NCBI RefSeq assembly: GCF_001708505.1
Contig: NZ_CP015992.1
Span: 5,952,001-6,016,000 of the forward strand
DNA: 64,000 nt
Source: Pseudomonas sp. TCU-HL1
GTDB lineage: Bacteria > Pseudomonadota > Gammaproteobacteria > Pseudomonadales > Pseudomonadaceae
Reading direction: 5' to 3'
Made by a program: the position numbers and the translations under genes. The notes below the pieces were generated by a model. That model ran no database searches and was not told the origin of the DNA. It saw only the letters and a list, made by a program, of their open reading frames with translations. Of this stretch, positions 37,983-45,267 are shown piece by piece (position 1 is the first letter of the stretch; every line of letters starts with the position of its first letter).

Positions 37983-38435
37983 CTAGCCCCGGCTGAGGCG
38001 GGTCAGCAACCGATCCAGGGAATTGGAGAAGGCTTGCCGCTCCCGCTCGCCATAGGCTGCCTGGCCGCCGCCCATCTGCCCCTGGTCGCGCAGGTCGGTA
38101 AACAGATTACGCACCGCCAGGCGCTCGCCCATGTTGCGCTCGTCGAACTCGCGCCCGCGCGGGTCGAGGGCCGCAACACCCTTCTTCACCAGACGGTCCG
38201 CCAGCGGCACGTCGCTGCAGATCACCAGCTCACCCGGCTCGGCGTTTTCCACCAGATAGTCGTCGGCGGCATCCGGGCCGCTGGGCACCACCACCAGACG
38301 CACGCAGGCGAAAGACGGTTTGACCTGGCTCTGACCGGCCACCAGCACCACCTCGAACTTGCGCTTCAAGGCGAACTTGATCACTTGATCCTTGGCCGCC
38401 CGGGGGCAGGCATCGGCATCGATCCAGACGCGCAT
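37983..38435 (-). CDS. UPF0178 protein (YaiI family)
   Basis: A 150-residue protein of the YaiI/YqxD family with a PIN-like core: MRVWIDADACPRAAKDQVIKFA at the N-terminus, and later VICSDVPLADRLVKKG and ALDPRGREFDERN. The conserved acidic residues suggest a nuclease-like metal site, but no activity is established. The ATG at 38435 is the family start; 38450 is an upstream in-frame ATG. Confidence 0.9.
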   Translation of the reverse strand: MRVWIDADACPRAAKDQVIKFALKRKFEVVLVAGQSQVKPSFACVRLVVVPSGPDAADDYLVENAEPGELVICSDVPLADRLVKKGVAALDPRGREFDERNMGERLAVRNLFTDLRDQGQMGGGQAAYGERERQAFSNSLDRLLTRLSRG

Positions 38436-38488
38436 GGCTTTAGCTCCCAAAGAGAAAGGGCGAGGAGTTTACACCCCTCGCCCTCCAT

Positions 38489-40378
38489 TCAGGCCTGCAC
38501 CGCGCTGCGTTCCCGCAGCCAGCTACGGCCGTAGAGTGCCGCGATGGCCAGCAGTGTCAGCCCCTGGGCCGACAGCGTGTAGGCGTCCGGGTGAATGCCC
38601 AGCCAGTCGAACTCGAAGAACGGTACCGGGCGAGTGCCCAGCACGCCGGCTTCCTGCAGCGCGGCTACACCGTGACCGGCGAACACCACCGACAGGGTGC
38701 ACAGGAGGATGGCGTTGGCCATGAAGAAGGTGCCCAGAGGCAGCTTCGCCGAGCCACGCAGAATCACCCAGGCCAGGCCGATCAGCAGCATCAGGGCAGT
38801 GGCCGCGCCGGCGATGACCATGCTGTGACCCGCCGGGCCGGCCTGCAGCCAGAGGGTTTCGTAGAACAGGATGACTTCGAACAGCTCGCGGTACACCGAG
38901 AAGAACGCCAGGGTGGCAAAGCCGAAGCGACCGCTGCTGCTCAGCAGGTGCTCCTTGATGTAGCTCTGCCAGGCGGCGGCGTGGCGACGGTCGTGCATCC
39001 ACACGCCGAGCCAGAGCACCATCACGCACGCGAACAGCGCGGTGAAGCCTTCCATCAGTTCGCGCTGGGCGCCACCGACGTCGATCAGGAAAGCTGCGAC
39101 GGCCCAGGTCGCGAAGCCGGCAACGATAGCCAGGCCCCAGCCCACGTGGACGCTACGCACCGCATGTTCCTGGTCAGTCTTGCGCAGGAAGGCGAGGATT
39201 GCCGCGAGCACCAGGATGGCCTCCAGGCCTTCGCGCAGAAGGATCAGCAGGCTGGAAATGAAGCTCAACGAACCACTCAGCCCATCGCTGCCCAGCAGCT
39301 CGGCGGACTTGTCCAGTTCGGACTTGGCCTGCTCCAGCAACTGCGCAGCCTTGGCCACCGACTGGCGGTCCTGCAGGGCCTGGCGGTAAGCCATCAATGC
39401 CCGCTCGGTGCTCTTGCGCTGCACGGTGTCCAGGTTATCGAGGGAGCTTTCCACCAGCTCGAAGCCTTCCAGGTAGGCCGCTACCGACAGGTCATAGGCC
39501 TGCTCCGCGTCGCCGTCACGGTAAGCCTTGAGACTCTGCTCCAACGTGGCGCGGGTATGCCCGATCAGCTCCTTCGGCCCACGCTGCTGCATCGGCGGCT
39601 GGGCGCGCTGGGCGCGGAACAGCGCCTGGGCGGCGGCGCCCTGACTGGTGCCGACATCCTCCGGCGTACGGCCGGCCAGTTCGCCCAGGGAAATGGCCTC
39701 GCCCTTCAGCGACGGGTCGGCGCTGAAGCCGGCGATGTAACTGGCCAGGTCCCAGCGCTGCCGGTCGTCCAACTGATCGGCGAAGGCCGGCATGTCGGTG
39801 CCTTCGACTCCCAGGCCGAGCGTGTTGTAGAGGTCATAGAGGCTCATCCGGTCCATCCGCGCCTGATCGCGCAGATTGGCTGGCGGCGGCTCCAGGCCCA
39901 TGCCCGCCGGGCCGTCGCCGGCACCGGTATCGCCATGGCAGACACTGCAATGCTGGGCGTAGAGCGGCGCGCCGCGAGCCGGGTCAGGCGTGATGAGAGG
40001 GGCCTGGCTGACCTCGTAGGTCGCTGCCAACCGGGTGGCCAACTGACGGGCCAGGCGAGCGACGGCGGGGCCATCCTGCTTGTCTTCGATGGCCTGGTGC
40101 AGGCTGGTGACGCCCTGCTCCAGTTCCTTCTGCCCGTCACGGGCCGGCAGGGCGACGATGAGACCCTGCAGCACGCCGAGGAATTCGATCTGTTCACGGT
40201 ATTCGCTGGAGTCGATGACCTTGCCATCGACCACGGTGGCCTGGTAGTCGGCACCTATGTAGCTGAGCAGGTGCAGTGCCTGGGCGGCACCGTCGGCCTG
40301 GTCGGCCATCAGGCTGAAGCTGCAGAGCGCCATCAATGGCATCAGCAGCCAGCTGAGCAATCTTGGGATGGGGAACAT
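38489..40378 (-). CDS. cytochrome c-FTR1 family iron permease
   Basis: A 629-residue fusion with a signal peptide (about 1-25), a periplasmic helical region, one class I cytochrome c domain (CSVCH near 142-146 with a later Met ligand near DMPAFA), a second helical region, and a C-terminal seven-helix FTR1 permease. The iron-translocating motifs are LREGLEAILV and the degenerate YRELFEVILF. Ferrous iron is thought to be oxidised and carried inward as ferric iron, with the cytochrome taking the electrons. This replaces the separate EfeO/EfeB proteins of the EfeUOB system. A possible Fur half-site lies just upstream. Confidence 0.92.
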   Translation of the reverse strand: MFPIPRLLSWLLMPLMALCSFSLMADQADGAAQALHLLSYIGADYQATVVDGKVIDSSEYREQIEFLGVLQGLIVALPARDGQKELEQGVTSLHQAIEDKQDGPAVARLARQLATRLAATYEVSQAPLITPDPARGAPLYAQHCSVCHGDTGAGDGPAGMGLEPPPANLRDQARMDRMSLYDLYNTLGLGVEGTDMPAFADQLDDRQRWDLASYIAGFSADPSLKGEAISLGELAGRTPEDVGTSQGAAAQALFRAQRAQPPMQQRGPKELIGHTRATLEQSLKAYRDGDAEQAYDLSVAAYLEGFELVESSLDNLDTVQRKSTERALMAYRQALQDRQSVAKAAQLLEQAKSELDKSAELLGSDGLSGSLSFISSLLILLREGLEAILVLAAILAFLRKTDQEHAVRSVHVGWGLAIVAGFATWAVAAFLIDVGGAQRELMEGFTALFACVMVLWLGVWMHDRRHAAAWQSYIKEHLLSSSGRFGFATLAFFSVYRELFEVILFYETLWLQAGPAGHSMVIAGAATALMLLIGLAWVILRGSAKLPLGTFFMANAILLCTLSVVFAGHGVAALQEAGVLGTRPVPFFEFDWLGIHPDAYTLSAQGLTLLAIAALYGRSWLRERSAVQA

Positions 40379-40801
40379 GTTTCAATCTCAAATGAGAATG
40401 GGGAGTAGAATTGTTACCCTCCTAACGATCCAGCTCAACCCCAGATGCCTCTCCAGCCTGCGACAGCTTGCCGCATATTCAGGCTGAACCTCACTACTCA
40501 TAAGCCATCCAGGGCAGTACCAACAGCCAGCCAGTCCGACGTGAAGCCCCCCTGCATCCCCACTACCATTCGTCGTCGAGATGGCATAATGATGTCATTT
40601 GGATGGCTTTAAGGCGTCAAAAGGCCATCACGTGATTTCAATTTGAGATTATACTGCGCGCGCCCCTCACATACCCAATGGATATCAGGGCCATCACTTA
40701 TATGATGGATTGGCAGGACGCCAGCCGCCCCCACATGCCAGTGCACCCGGCTGACCGGCCACGACCGGTCAGGCAATCAACGATGATTCTTGAGGGACCA
40801 C
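40379..40801. promoter_or_regulatory. divergent control region, FTR1 gene / lipoprotein cluster
   Basis: This 423-base gene-free stretch is AT-richer than its surroundings, especially 40575-40660. It carries the Fur-like half-site near its left edge and TATACT at about 40650-40655, which could be a -10 for the plus-strand cluster; no matching -35 is obvious. Short inverted words such as GACCGG-CCAC-GACCGGTC occur at about 40754-40770. I see no RNA gene or open frame worth calling. Confidence 0.4.
40385..40403. promoter_or_regulatory. possible Fur site upstream of the FTR1 gene
   Basis: AATGAGAAT (40391-40399) matches one half of the Fur consensus in eight of nine positions; the other half is poor. 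It lies 13 bases before the start codon. Confidence 0.35.
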
Positions 40802-42196
40802 ATGGCTTCTCGTGCATTGGTCGCGCTGATCGCGTGCGCCACCCTGCAACTCTCCGGTTGCTCCGTTTTCCGCAGCTACGAGTCCGAACTCAGCGAAACC
40901 AGCCAACATCTCAGCGCCGGCAACGTGGATGGCGCTCTGGCACTGCTGGAAAAGAACAACACATCCGAAGACAAGGACCTGCTCTATTACCTCGAAAAGG
41001 GCGAGCTCCTGCGTTCCAAGGGTGATCTCGCGGGCAGCCAGCAAGCCTGGCAGGCAGCGGACCGCATCGTCTTCGAGTGGGAAGAGTCGGTGAAGGCGGA
41101 CCCGCAGAAGTACCTGGGCCAGTTCGCCAGCTTCCTGGTCAACGACAAGGTCCGCCGCTACGAAGGCTATGACTACGAGAAGGTCATGCTGACCACCCAG
41201 ATGGCCCTCAACGACCTGGCGGTCAACGACTTCGATGCCGCGCGCACCGAGATCAAGAAGACCCACGAGCGTGAAGCACTGATCGCCGACCTGCGCGATA
41301 AGGAATACCTCAAGCGCGAGGAAGAGGCTGAGAAGCAAGGCGTCACCACTCAGCTCAAAGACCTCCAGGGCTACCCCGTGGCCAGCCTCGACGCCCCCGA
41401 AGTGGTCAGCCTGAAGAACAGCTACCAGAGCGCGTTCAGCCACTACCTCTCCGGCTTCGTCTACGAGGCGCTGGGCGAGAAGGGCCTCGCCGCACCGGGC
41501 TACCGCAGGGCCGCCGAGCTGCGCCCGAACGTCCCGGTACTGGAACAGGCCCTGCTCGACCTCGACAGCAGCGCCGCCCGCACCGAAGGCGAAAGCGAAG
41601 TGCTGCTGGTGGTGCAGGCCGGCCTGGCCCCGGCTCGCGACTCCATGCGCATCCCCCTGCCCCTGCCGCTGAACTCCGGTCTGGTGGTCAGCACGGTGTC
41701 CTTCCCGCTGCTCAAGGCAGACACCTCCACCGCCGTGATCGACAGCCTCAGCCTCGACGGCAAGAGTGTGGGCCTCACCGAGATCAGCAACGTCGAGATC
41801 ATGTCCCGCCGTGCCCTGCGGGACGATATGCCCGGCATCATCCTGCGCACCACCGTTCGCGCAGTGTCCCGCGGCGTGGCGCAAAAACAGCTGAACGACA
41901 ACGTCAGCCCCCTGGCGGGCCTGGCCGTTGGCCTGATGTCGGTCGCCACCGAAGGGGCGGACGAACGCACCTGGCGCACCCTGCCCGACAGTATCCAGAT
42001 CGCCCGCGTGCGCCTGCCCAAGGGCGAGCACCAGCTCTCCCTGCCCGCGTCTGTCGGCGGCGGCCAGGTCAACCTGAAAGTCGAGCAGAACTACCAGGTA
42101 ATTCCGCTGCGCGTCGTGGGCAACCAGGTCTTCACCCAAGGCACCACAGCCAGCGTCAAGGCGCCGGTCGTCCAGGCCGTGGCCAGCAACCCGTAA
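40802..42196 (+). CDS. COG3014 lipoprotein, first gene of LpoB cluster
   Basis: A 464-residue predicted lipoprotein with lipobox LQLSGCS (acylated Cys about 19). A TPR-like helical half (about 25-260; HLSAGNVDGALALLEKNN, YYLEKGELLRSKGD) is followed by a beta-rich half. It belongs to the uncharacterised COG3014 group found in gamma-proteobacteria. ATG 40802 has GAGG just upstream and starts the signal peptide; an in-frame ATG lies at 40790. It heads a same-strand run of four genes with gaps of 10, 12 and 1 bases ending at a terminator, so it is surely one operon. No function is known. Confidence 0.85.
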   Translation: MASRALVALIACATLQLSGCSVFRSYESELSETSQHLSAGNVDGALALLEKNNTSEDKDLLYYLEKGELLRSKGDLAGSQQAWQAADRIVFEWEESVKADPQKYLGQFASFLVNDKVRRYEGYDYEKVMLTTQMALNDLAVNDFDAARTEIKKTHEREALIADLRDKEYLKREEEAEKQGVTTQLKDLQGYPVASLDAPEVVSLKNSYQSAFSHYLSGFVYEALGEKGLAAPGYRRAAELRPNVPVLEQALLDLDSSAARTEGESEVLLVVQAGLAPARDSMRIPLPLPLNSGLVVSTVSFPLLKADTSTAVIDSLSLDGKSVGLTEISNVEIMSRRALRDDMPGIILRTTVRAVSRGVAQKQLNDNVSPLAGLAVGLMSVATEGADERTWRTLPDSIQIARVRLPKGEHQLSLPASVGGGQVNLKVEQNYQVIPLRVVGNQVFTQGTTASVKAPVVQAVASNP

Positions 42197-42206
42197 GGAG
42201 AACAGC

Positions 42207-42602
42207 ATGCGTACCCTGATCATCGCCGGCCTCGCGCTCGGCCTGCTCGCCGGCTGCGCCACGCCACCGCCGCCCGCTCCTGGCAGTGCGGCCAGCAAGG
42301 TGGTGTCGCTGGGAAGCATGGAGCACATCCAGGTCGGCGCCATGCGCGTCGCCCGCGAGAACGGCTTCCTCACCGTGAAGGTGGAGCTGACCAACAGCAG
42401 CCACAAGAACCGTTCCATGTACTACCGCTTCGCCTGGCTGGGCAACGACGGCTTCCCGGTCGCTGGCGAGGAGAGCTGGAAGAGCCTGACGCTCTACGGC
42501 ACCCAGACAGCCTACCTGCCGGCAATCGCCCCGGTGCCCCAGGCCACTGACTTCCGCCTGGAAGTCCAGACCCCCGACAACTCCGTGAACCTGTTCCGTT
42601 AA
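42207..42602 (+). CDS. YcfL-like lipoprotein (DUF1425)
   Basis: A 131-residue lipoprotein (lipobox GLLAGCA, Cys about 16) with a beta-sandwich DUF1425 domain (VARENGFLTVKVELTNSSHKNRSMYYRFAWLGNDGFPV). In E. coli the homologue ycfL is directly upstream of lpoB, and the same order is kept here. A strong AAGGAG precedes the start. Function unknown; the conserved neighbourhood points to peptidoglycan or outer-membrane work. Confidence 0.87.
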   Translation: MRTLIIAGLALGLLAGCATPPPPAPGSAASKVVSLGSMEHIQVGAMRVARENGFLTVKVELTNSSHKNRSMYYRFAWLGNDGFPVAGEESWKSLTLYGTQTAYLPAIAPVPQATDFRLEVQTPDNSVNLFR

Positions 42603-42614
42603 GCGAGTCTCCAG

Positions 42615-43208
42615 ATGCTGACCCTTCGTATCTCCCTGATCGCCGCTACCGCCCTGCTGGCCAGCGGCTGCGCCTCCACATCCTCGCCCGTGCTGGGCGG
42701 CGGCAACATCAGCTACGGCGACAGCAAGGCCGTGGAGTTGGTGACCAACGAATTCGGCTCCACTGACCTGCAAGTGATCGCCGAGACCATGACCCGCTCC
42801 CTGGCCCAATCCGGCGTGCTCCAGGGCCGTCCGGTTATCCAGGTCTACGACGTGAAGAACAAGACCAGCGAGTACATCGACACCCGCGAGATCACCAACT
42901 CTATCAAGACCCAACTGATGAAGTCCGGCACCGCCCGCTTCGCCAGCGACAACACCGACATGCAGAGCCAGGTGGACCAGCTCAAGCTGCAGAACCAGAG
43001 CGGCCTGTACAAGAACTCCACCGTCGCCAAGACCGGCAACATGATCGCCGCGCAGTACCGCCTGGAAGGCTCGATCAGCTCCATCGTCAAGCGCAGCAGC
43101 GACTACAAAGACGTGTTCTACAAGTTCAGCCTGCAACTGGTGGACGTGGAAAGCGGCCTGGCCGAGTGGATGGACGAGAAAGAAATCCGCAAGACCACGG
43201 AGCGTTGA
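42615..43208 (+). CDS. lpoB: LpoB-like penicillin-binding protein activator
   Basis: A 197-residue outer-membrane lipoprotein (lipobox LLASGCA) with the LpoB fold (YGDSKAVELVTNEFGSTDLQVIAETMTRSLAQSG, ADYRLEG-like and KDVFYKFSLQLVDVESGLAEW blocks). LpoB reaches through the peptidoglycan to stimulate PBP1b in enterobacteria. In P. aeruginosa this role is played by the unrelated LpoP, so an LpoB homologue here either works on another synthase or has a different job. The linker after the Cys is short. The fourth gene starts two bases after this stop. Confidence 0.82.
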   Translation: MLTLRISLIAATALLASGCASTSSPVLGGGNISYGDSKAVELVTNEFGSTDLQVIAETMTRSLAQSGVLQGRPVIQVYDVKNKTSEYIDTREITNSIKTQLMKSGTARFASDNTDMQSQVDQLKLQNQSGLYKNSTVAKTGNMIAAQYRLEGSISSIVKRSSDYKDVFYKFSLQLVDVESGLAEWMDEKEIRKTTER

Positions 43209-43209
43209 T

Positions 43210-43953
43210 ATGCGAGCGCTGATCGGAGTCTTCGCTGCCCTGCTGGCCTTTGCCAGCCAGGCAGCACCGAAGATCGCAGTGACCGACCTGGCCTACGAGG
43301 AGCGGGTCCGCGAGTACATACACGTCGTAAGCGCACACAGCCAGGCGCAGGTGAGTGGTTTCTCCGGCAGCGCCTCGAGCAGCTACACGGAAGTGGAAGG
43401 CACCTACAGCTACATCGATCGCGGCGAGCTGCGCAAATTCACCGGTGACATCAAGGGTGAGATCCTCAAGTCCGGCCAGTTCCGCCTGGTGCAGGGGCGC
43501 CCCTACACGGCCAAGGACAACGAAGGCCTGTACGACGTGATCAAGCGAATCCGCGCCGGTCACTTCAAGGGCGCCGACTATGTGCTGTTCGGCACCCTGT
43601 CGGACATCGACTTCCGCCAAGACCTGAACGACATCGCCAATACCGACAGCTATTCCAAGGTACTGGGCCTGACCCTGGTGGCCGACTTCAGCCTGATCAA
43701 CACCCGCACCTACGAGATCACCTCGGCCTTCACTGCTATGGGCGAAGGCCAGGACGCCAAACTGGTGAACGGCAATGACGGTCGCGTCACGCCCAACCGG
43801 GGTCGCGTGGTGCGTGATGTGTCGAAGTCCATCGGCGAAGACGTCGCCCGCCAGCTGCAAGAGCAGTTGCTGGGCGGCGACGTCGGCAGCGCCTCGCCCT
43901 ACCCGCCCGGCAACAACCTGCCGCCGGACGAGCAGGCGACGATCCTGCGCTGA
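43210..43953 (+). CDS. exported LpoB/CsgG-like protein
   Basis: A 247-residue protein with a signal peptide (about 1-19, cleavage SQA-APK) but no lipobox cysteine. It starts with the KIAVTDLAYEERV strand typical of CsgG/TolB-N-like ABD folds. Its later blocks (GQFRLVQG, GLYDVIKRIRAGHFKGADYVLFGTLSDID, KVLGLTLVADFSLINTRTYEI) run parallel to those of the LpoB protein before it. I read it as a diverged paralogue, periplasmic and soluble. Start ATG is coupled to the LpoB stop (TGATATG). An intrinsic terminator follows. Confidence 0.8.
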   Translation: MRALIGVFAALLAFASQAAPKIAVTDLAYEERVREYIHVVSAHSQAQVSGFSGSASSSYTEVEGTYSYIDRGELRKFTGDIKGEILKSGQFRLVQGRPYTAKDNEGLYDVIKRIRAGHFKGADYVLFGTLSDIDFRQDLNDIANTDSYSKVLGLTLVADFSLINTRTYEITSAFTAMGEGQDAKLVNGNDGRVTPNRGRVVRDVSKSIGEDVARQLQEQLLGGDVGSASPYPPGNNLPPDEQATILR

Positions 43954-43960
43954 AACGAGA

Positions 43961-43984
43961 AAGGCGGCCCGAGGGCCGCCTTCT
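43961..43984 (+). terminator. terminator of the lipoprotein cluster
   Basis: AAGGCGGCCC-GA-GGGCCGCCTT followed by CTTC, eight bases after the last stop of the four-gene run. Confidence 0.75.
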
Positions 43985-44021
43985 TCATCGGAGCACAATC
44001 ACCCGCGAATCGGCGGGTGCC

Positions 44022-44654
44022 TCACACCGGCGCACGACGCACCGTCGCCAGCAACGCTGCCGCGCCGACGAACAGGGCGGCGAAACTGCGGTTCATCACC
44101 CGCTGCTGACGCGGCGTGCGCAGCAGGCGCAGGACGCGGGCAGCGAGACCGGTGTAGCCGGCCATGACAATGAGGTCGACGGTAATCATGGTCACGCCCA
44201 TCACCAGGTACTGCTCCACCAGCGGCGCGTGGGGATCGATGAACTGCGGCAGCACCGCGAGCATGAAGACGATGGCCTTGGGGTTGCTGAAGTTCACCAG
44301 GAAGCCGCGCAGCACCAGGGTCAATGGACGACCGATGGGGCGCTCGGCGGAGTCGTCGGCCAGGTCGCTGGGCAGCGCCTTCCATTGCTTGATCGCCAGG
44401 TAGACCAGATAAACCACGCCGAACCACTTGATCAGGCTGAACGCCAGGGCCGATGTCGCAAGGATGGCGCCGACGCCGGCAGCGACGATGGCGATCTGCA
44501 GCGCCAGGCCGATCTGCAGGCCGAGGGCATTCCAGTAGCCCCGCAGGAAACCGTATTGCAGGCCGGAGGACATGGAAGCAATGGCACCGGCGCCCGGTGA
44601 CAGGCTGATCACCCAACAGGCAACCAGGAAAGCGAGCCAGGTCTGGAGCGCCAT
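44022..44654 (-). CDS. LysE/RhtB family amino-acid exporter
   Basis: A 210-residue inner-membrane exporter with six hydrophobic segments. The family signature SLSPGAGAIASMSSGLQYGFLRGYWNALGLQIG lies near the N-terminus and VNFSNPKAIVFMLAVLPQFI in the middle. Start at 44654 (MALQTWLAFL); the frame stays open to 44720 but that part runs through the upstream terminator. Substrate, probably an amino acid or homoserine lactone-like compound, is unknown. Confidence 0.9.
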   Translation of the reverse strand: MALQTWLAFLVACWVISLSPGAGAIASMSSGLQYGFLRGYWNALGLQIGLALQIAIVAAGVGAILATSALAFSLIKWFGVVYLVYLAIKQWKALPSDLADDSAERPIGRPLTLVLRGFLVNFSNPKAIVFMLAVLPQFIDPHAPLVEQYLVMGVTMITVDLIVMAGYTGLAARVLRLLRTPRQQRVMNRSFAALFVGAAALLATVRRAPV

Positions 44655-44675
44655 GGCAGAAACCTCGAAAACGAA

Positions 44676-44703
44676 AAAGGGGCAGGCCGCAGAGCCTACC
44701 CCC
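44676..44703 (-). terminator. mscS-like gene terminator
   Basis: On the minus strand GGGGTAGGC and GCCTGCCCC pair around a short loop, followed by TTTTTCGTTTT. It lies 25 bases after the MscS-like stop and before the LysE start. Confidence 0.75.
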
Positions 44704-44727
44704 AAGACGGGACGCTGCACAGTACCG

Positions 44728-45267
44728 TCAGCGCCAGCGGCGTACGGCCTTCTGGAAGAACAGGCTGTTGGGCACCTGCACCAGCGCGCCGTGATGCTCT
44801 TCGCTGAGGTCTTCGAGGGTGGTGTAGAACAGGTTGATGGCGATCACCCTGCCCTTCACGCCGGGTTTGTCCGCGCTTTCCACCACCTCCACCTTGTCGC
44901 CCATGCGGAACGGCCCGAGGGAGTAGATCAGCACCGCACAGAACATGTTGGAGAGCACGCTCCAGATGGCGAAGAAAGCCACCGCCGCCACGGCCGCAAA
45001 GCCGGTCAGGGCCGTCCAGAGCACCTCGGCCGAGACGCCGAAGCGCTCCAGCACCAGCATGAAGGCGCTGCCGAGGATCATCCAGCGCAGCAGCCCGCGC
45101 AGGGGCAGCATCAGCTCCGACGGGAGCTGTGGATAACGTTGTCCGAGACGTGAGATGCCTCGGGTGACAATGCGCTGAACCAGCCAGGCCAGCAGCACGA
45201 TCAGCAGCACCTGGGCGGCGCGAATCAGCGGCTCGCTCCAGGCGGTCAGAAGTTGCAGGTCGTCCAT
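44728..45267 (-). CDS. small MscS-family mechanosensitive channel
   Basis: A 179-residue, short member of the MscS family. It has two or three N-terminal membrane segments, the pore-lining helix region (ALTGFAAVAAVAFFAIWSVLSNMFCAVLIY) and a beta domain (GDKVEVVE...GVKGRVIAINLFYTTLED). The large C-terminal cytoplasmic cage of E. coli MscS is missing, as in a group of small Pseudomonas homologues. ATG at 45267 overlaps the ABC-F stop (TGATG), so it is coupled to that gene. It could gate on osmotic downshock or act only as a minor channel. Confidence 0.85.
   Translation of the reverse strand: MDDLQLLTAWSEPLIRAAQVLLIVLLAWLVQRIVTRGISRLGQRYPQLPSELMLPLRGLLRWMILGSAFMLVLERFGVSAEVLWTALTGFAAVAAVAFFAIWSVLSNMFCAVLIYSLGPFRMGDKVEVVESADKPGVKGRVIAINLFYTTLEDLSEEHHGALVQVPNSLFFQKAVRRWR

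Noticed and set aside
38591..40408. A 605-codon plus-strand frame opposite the FTR1 gene
   Set aside because: Antisense shadow with Gln/His/Ala-rich composition; the minus-strand protein has clear cytochrome and permease motifs.
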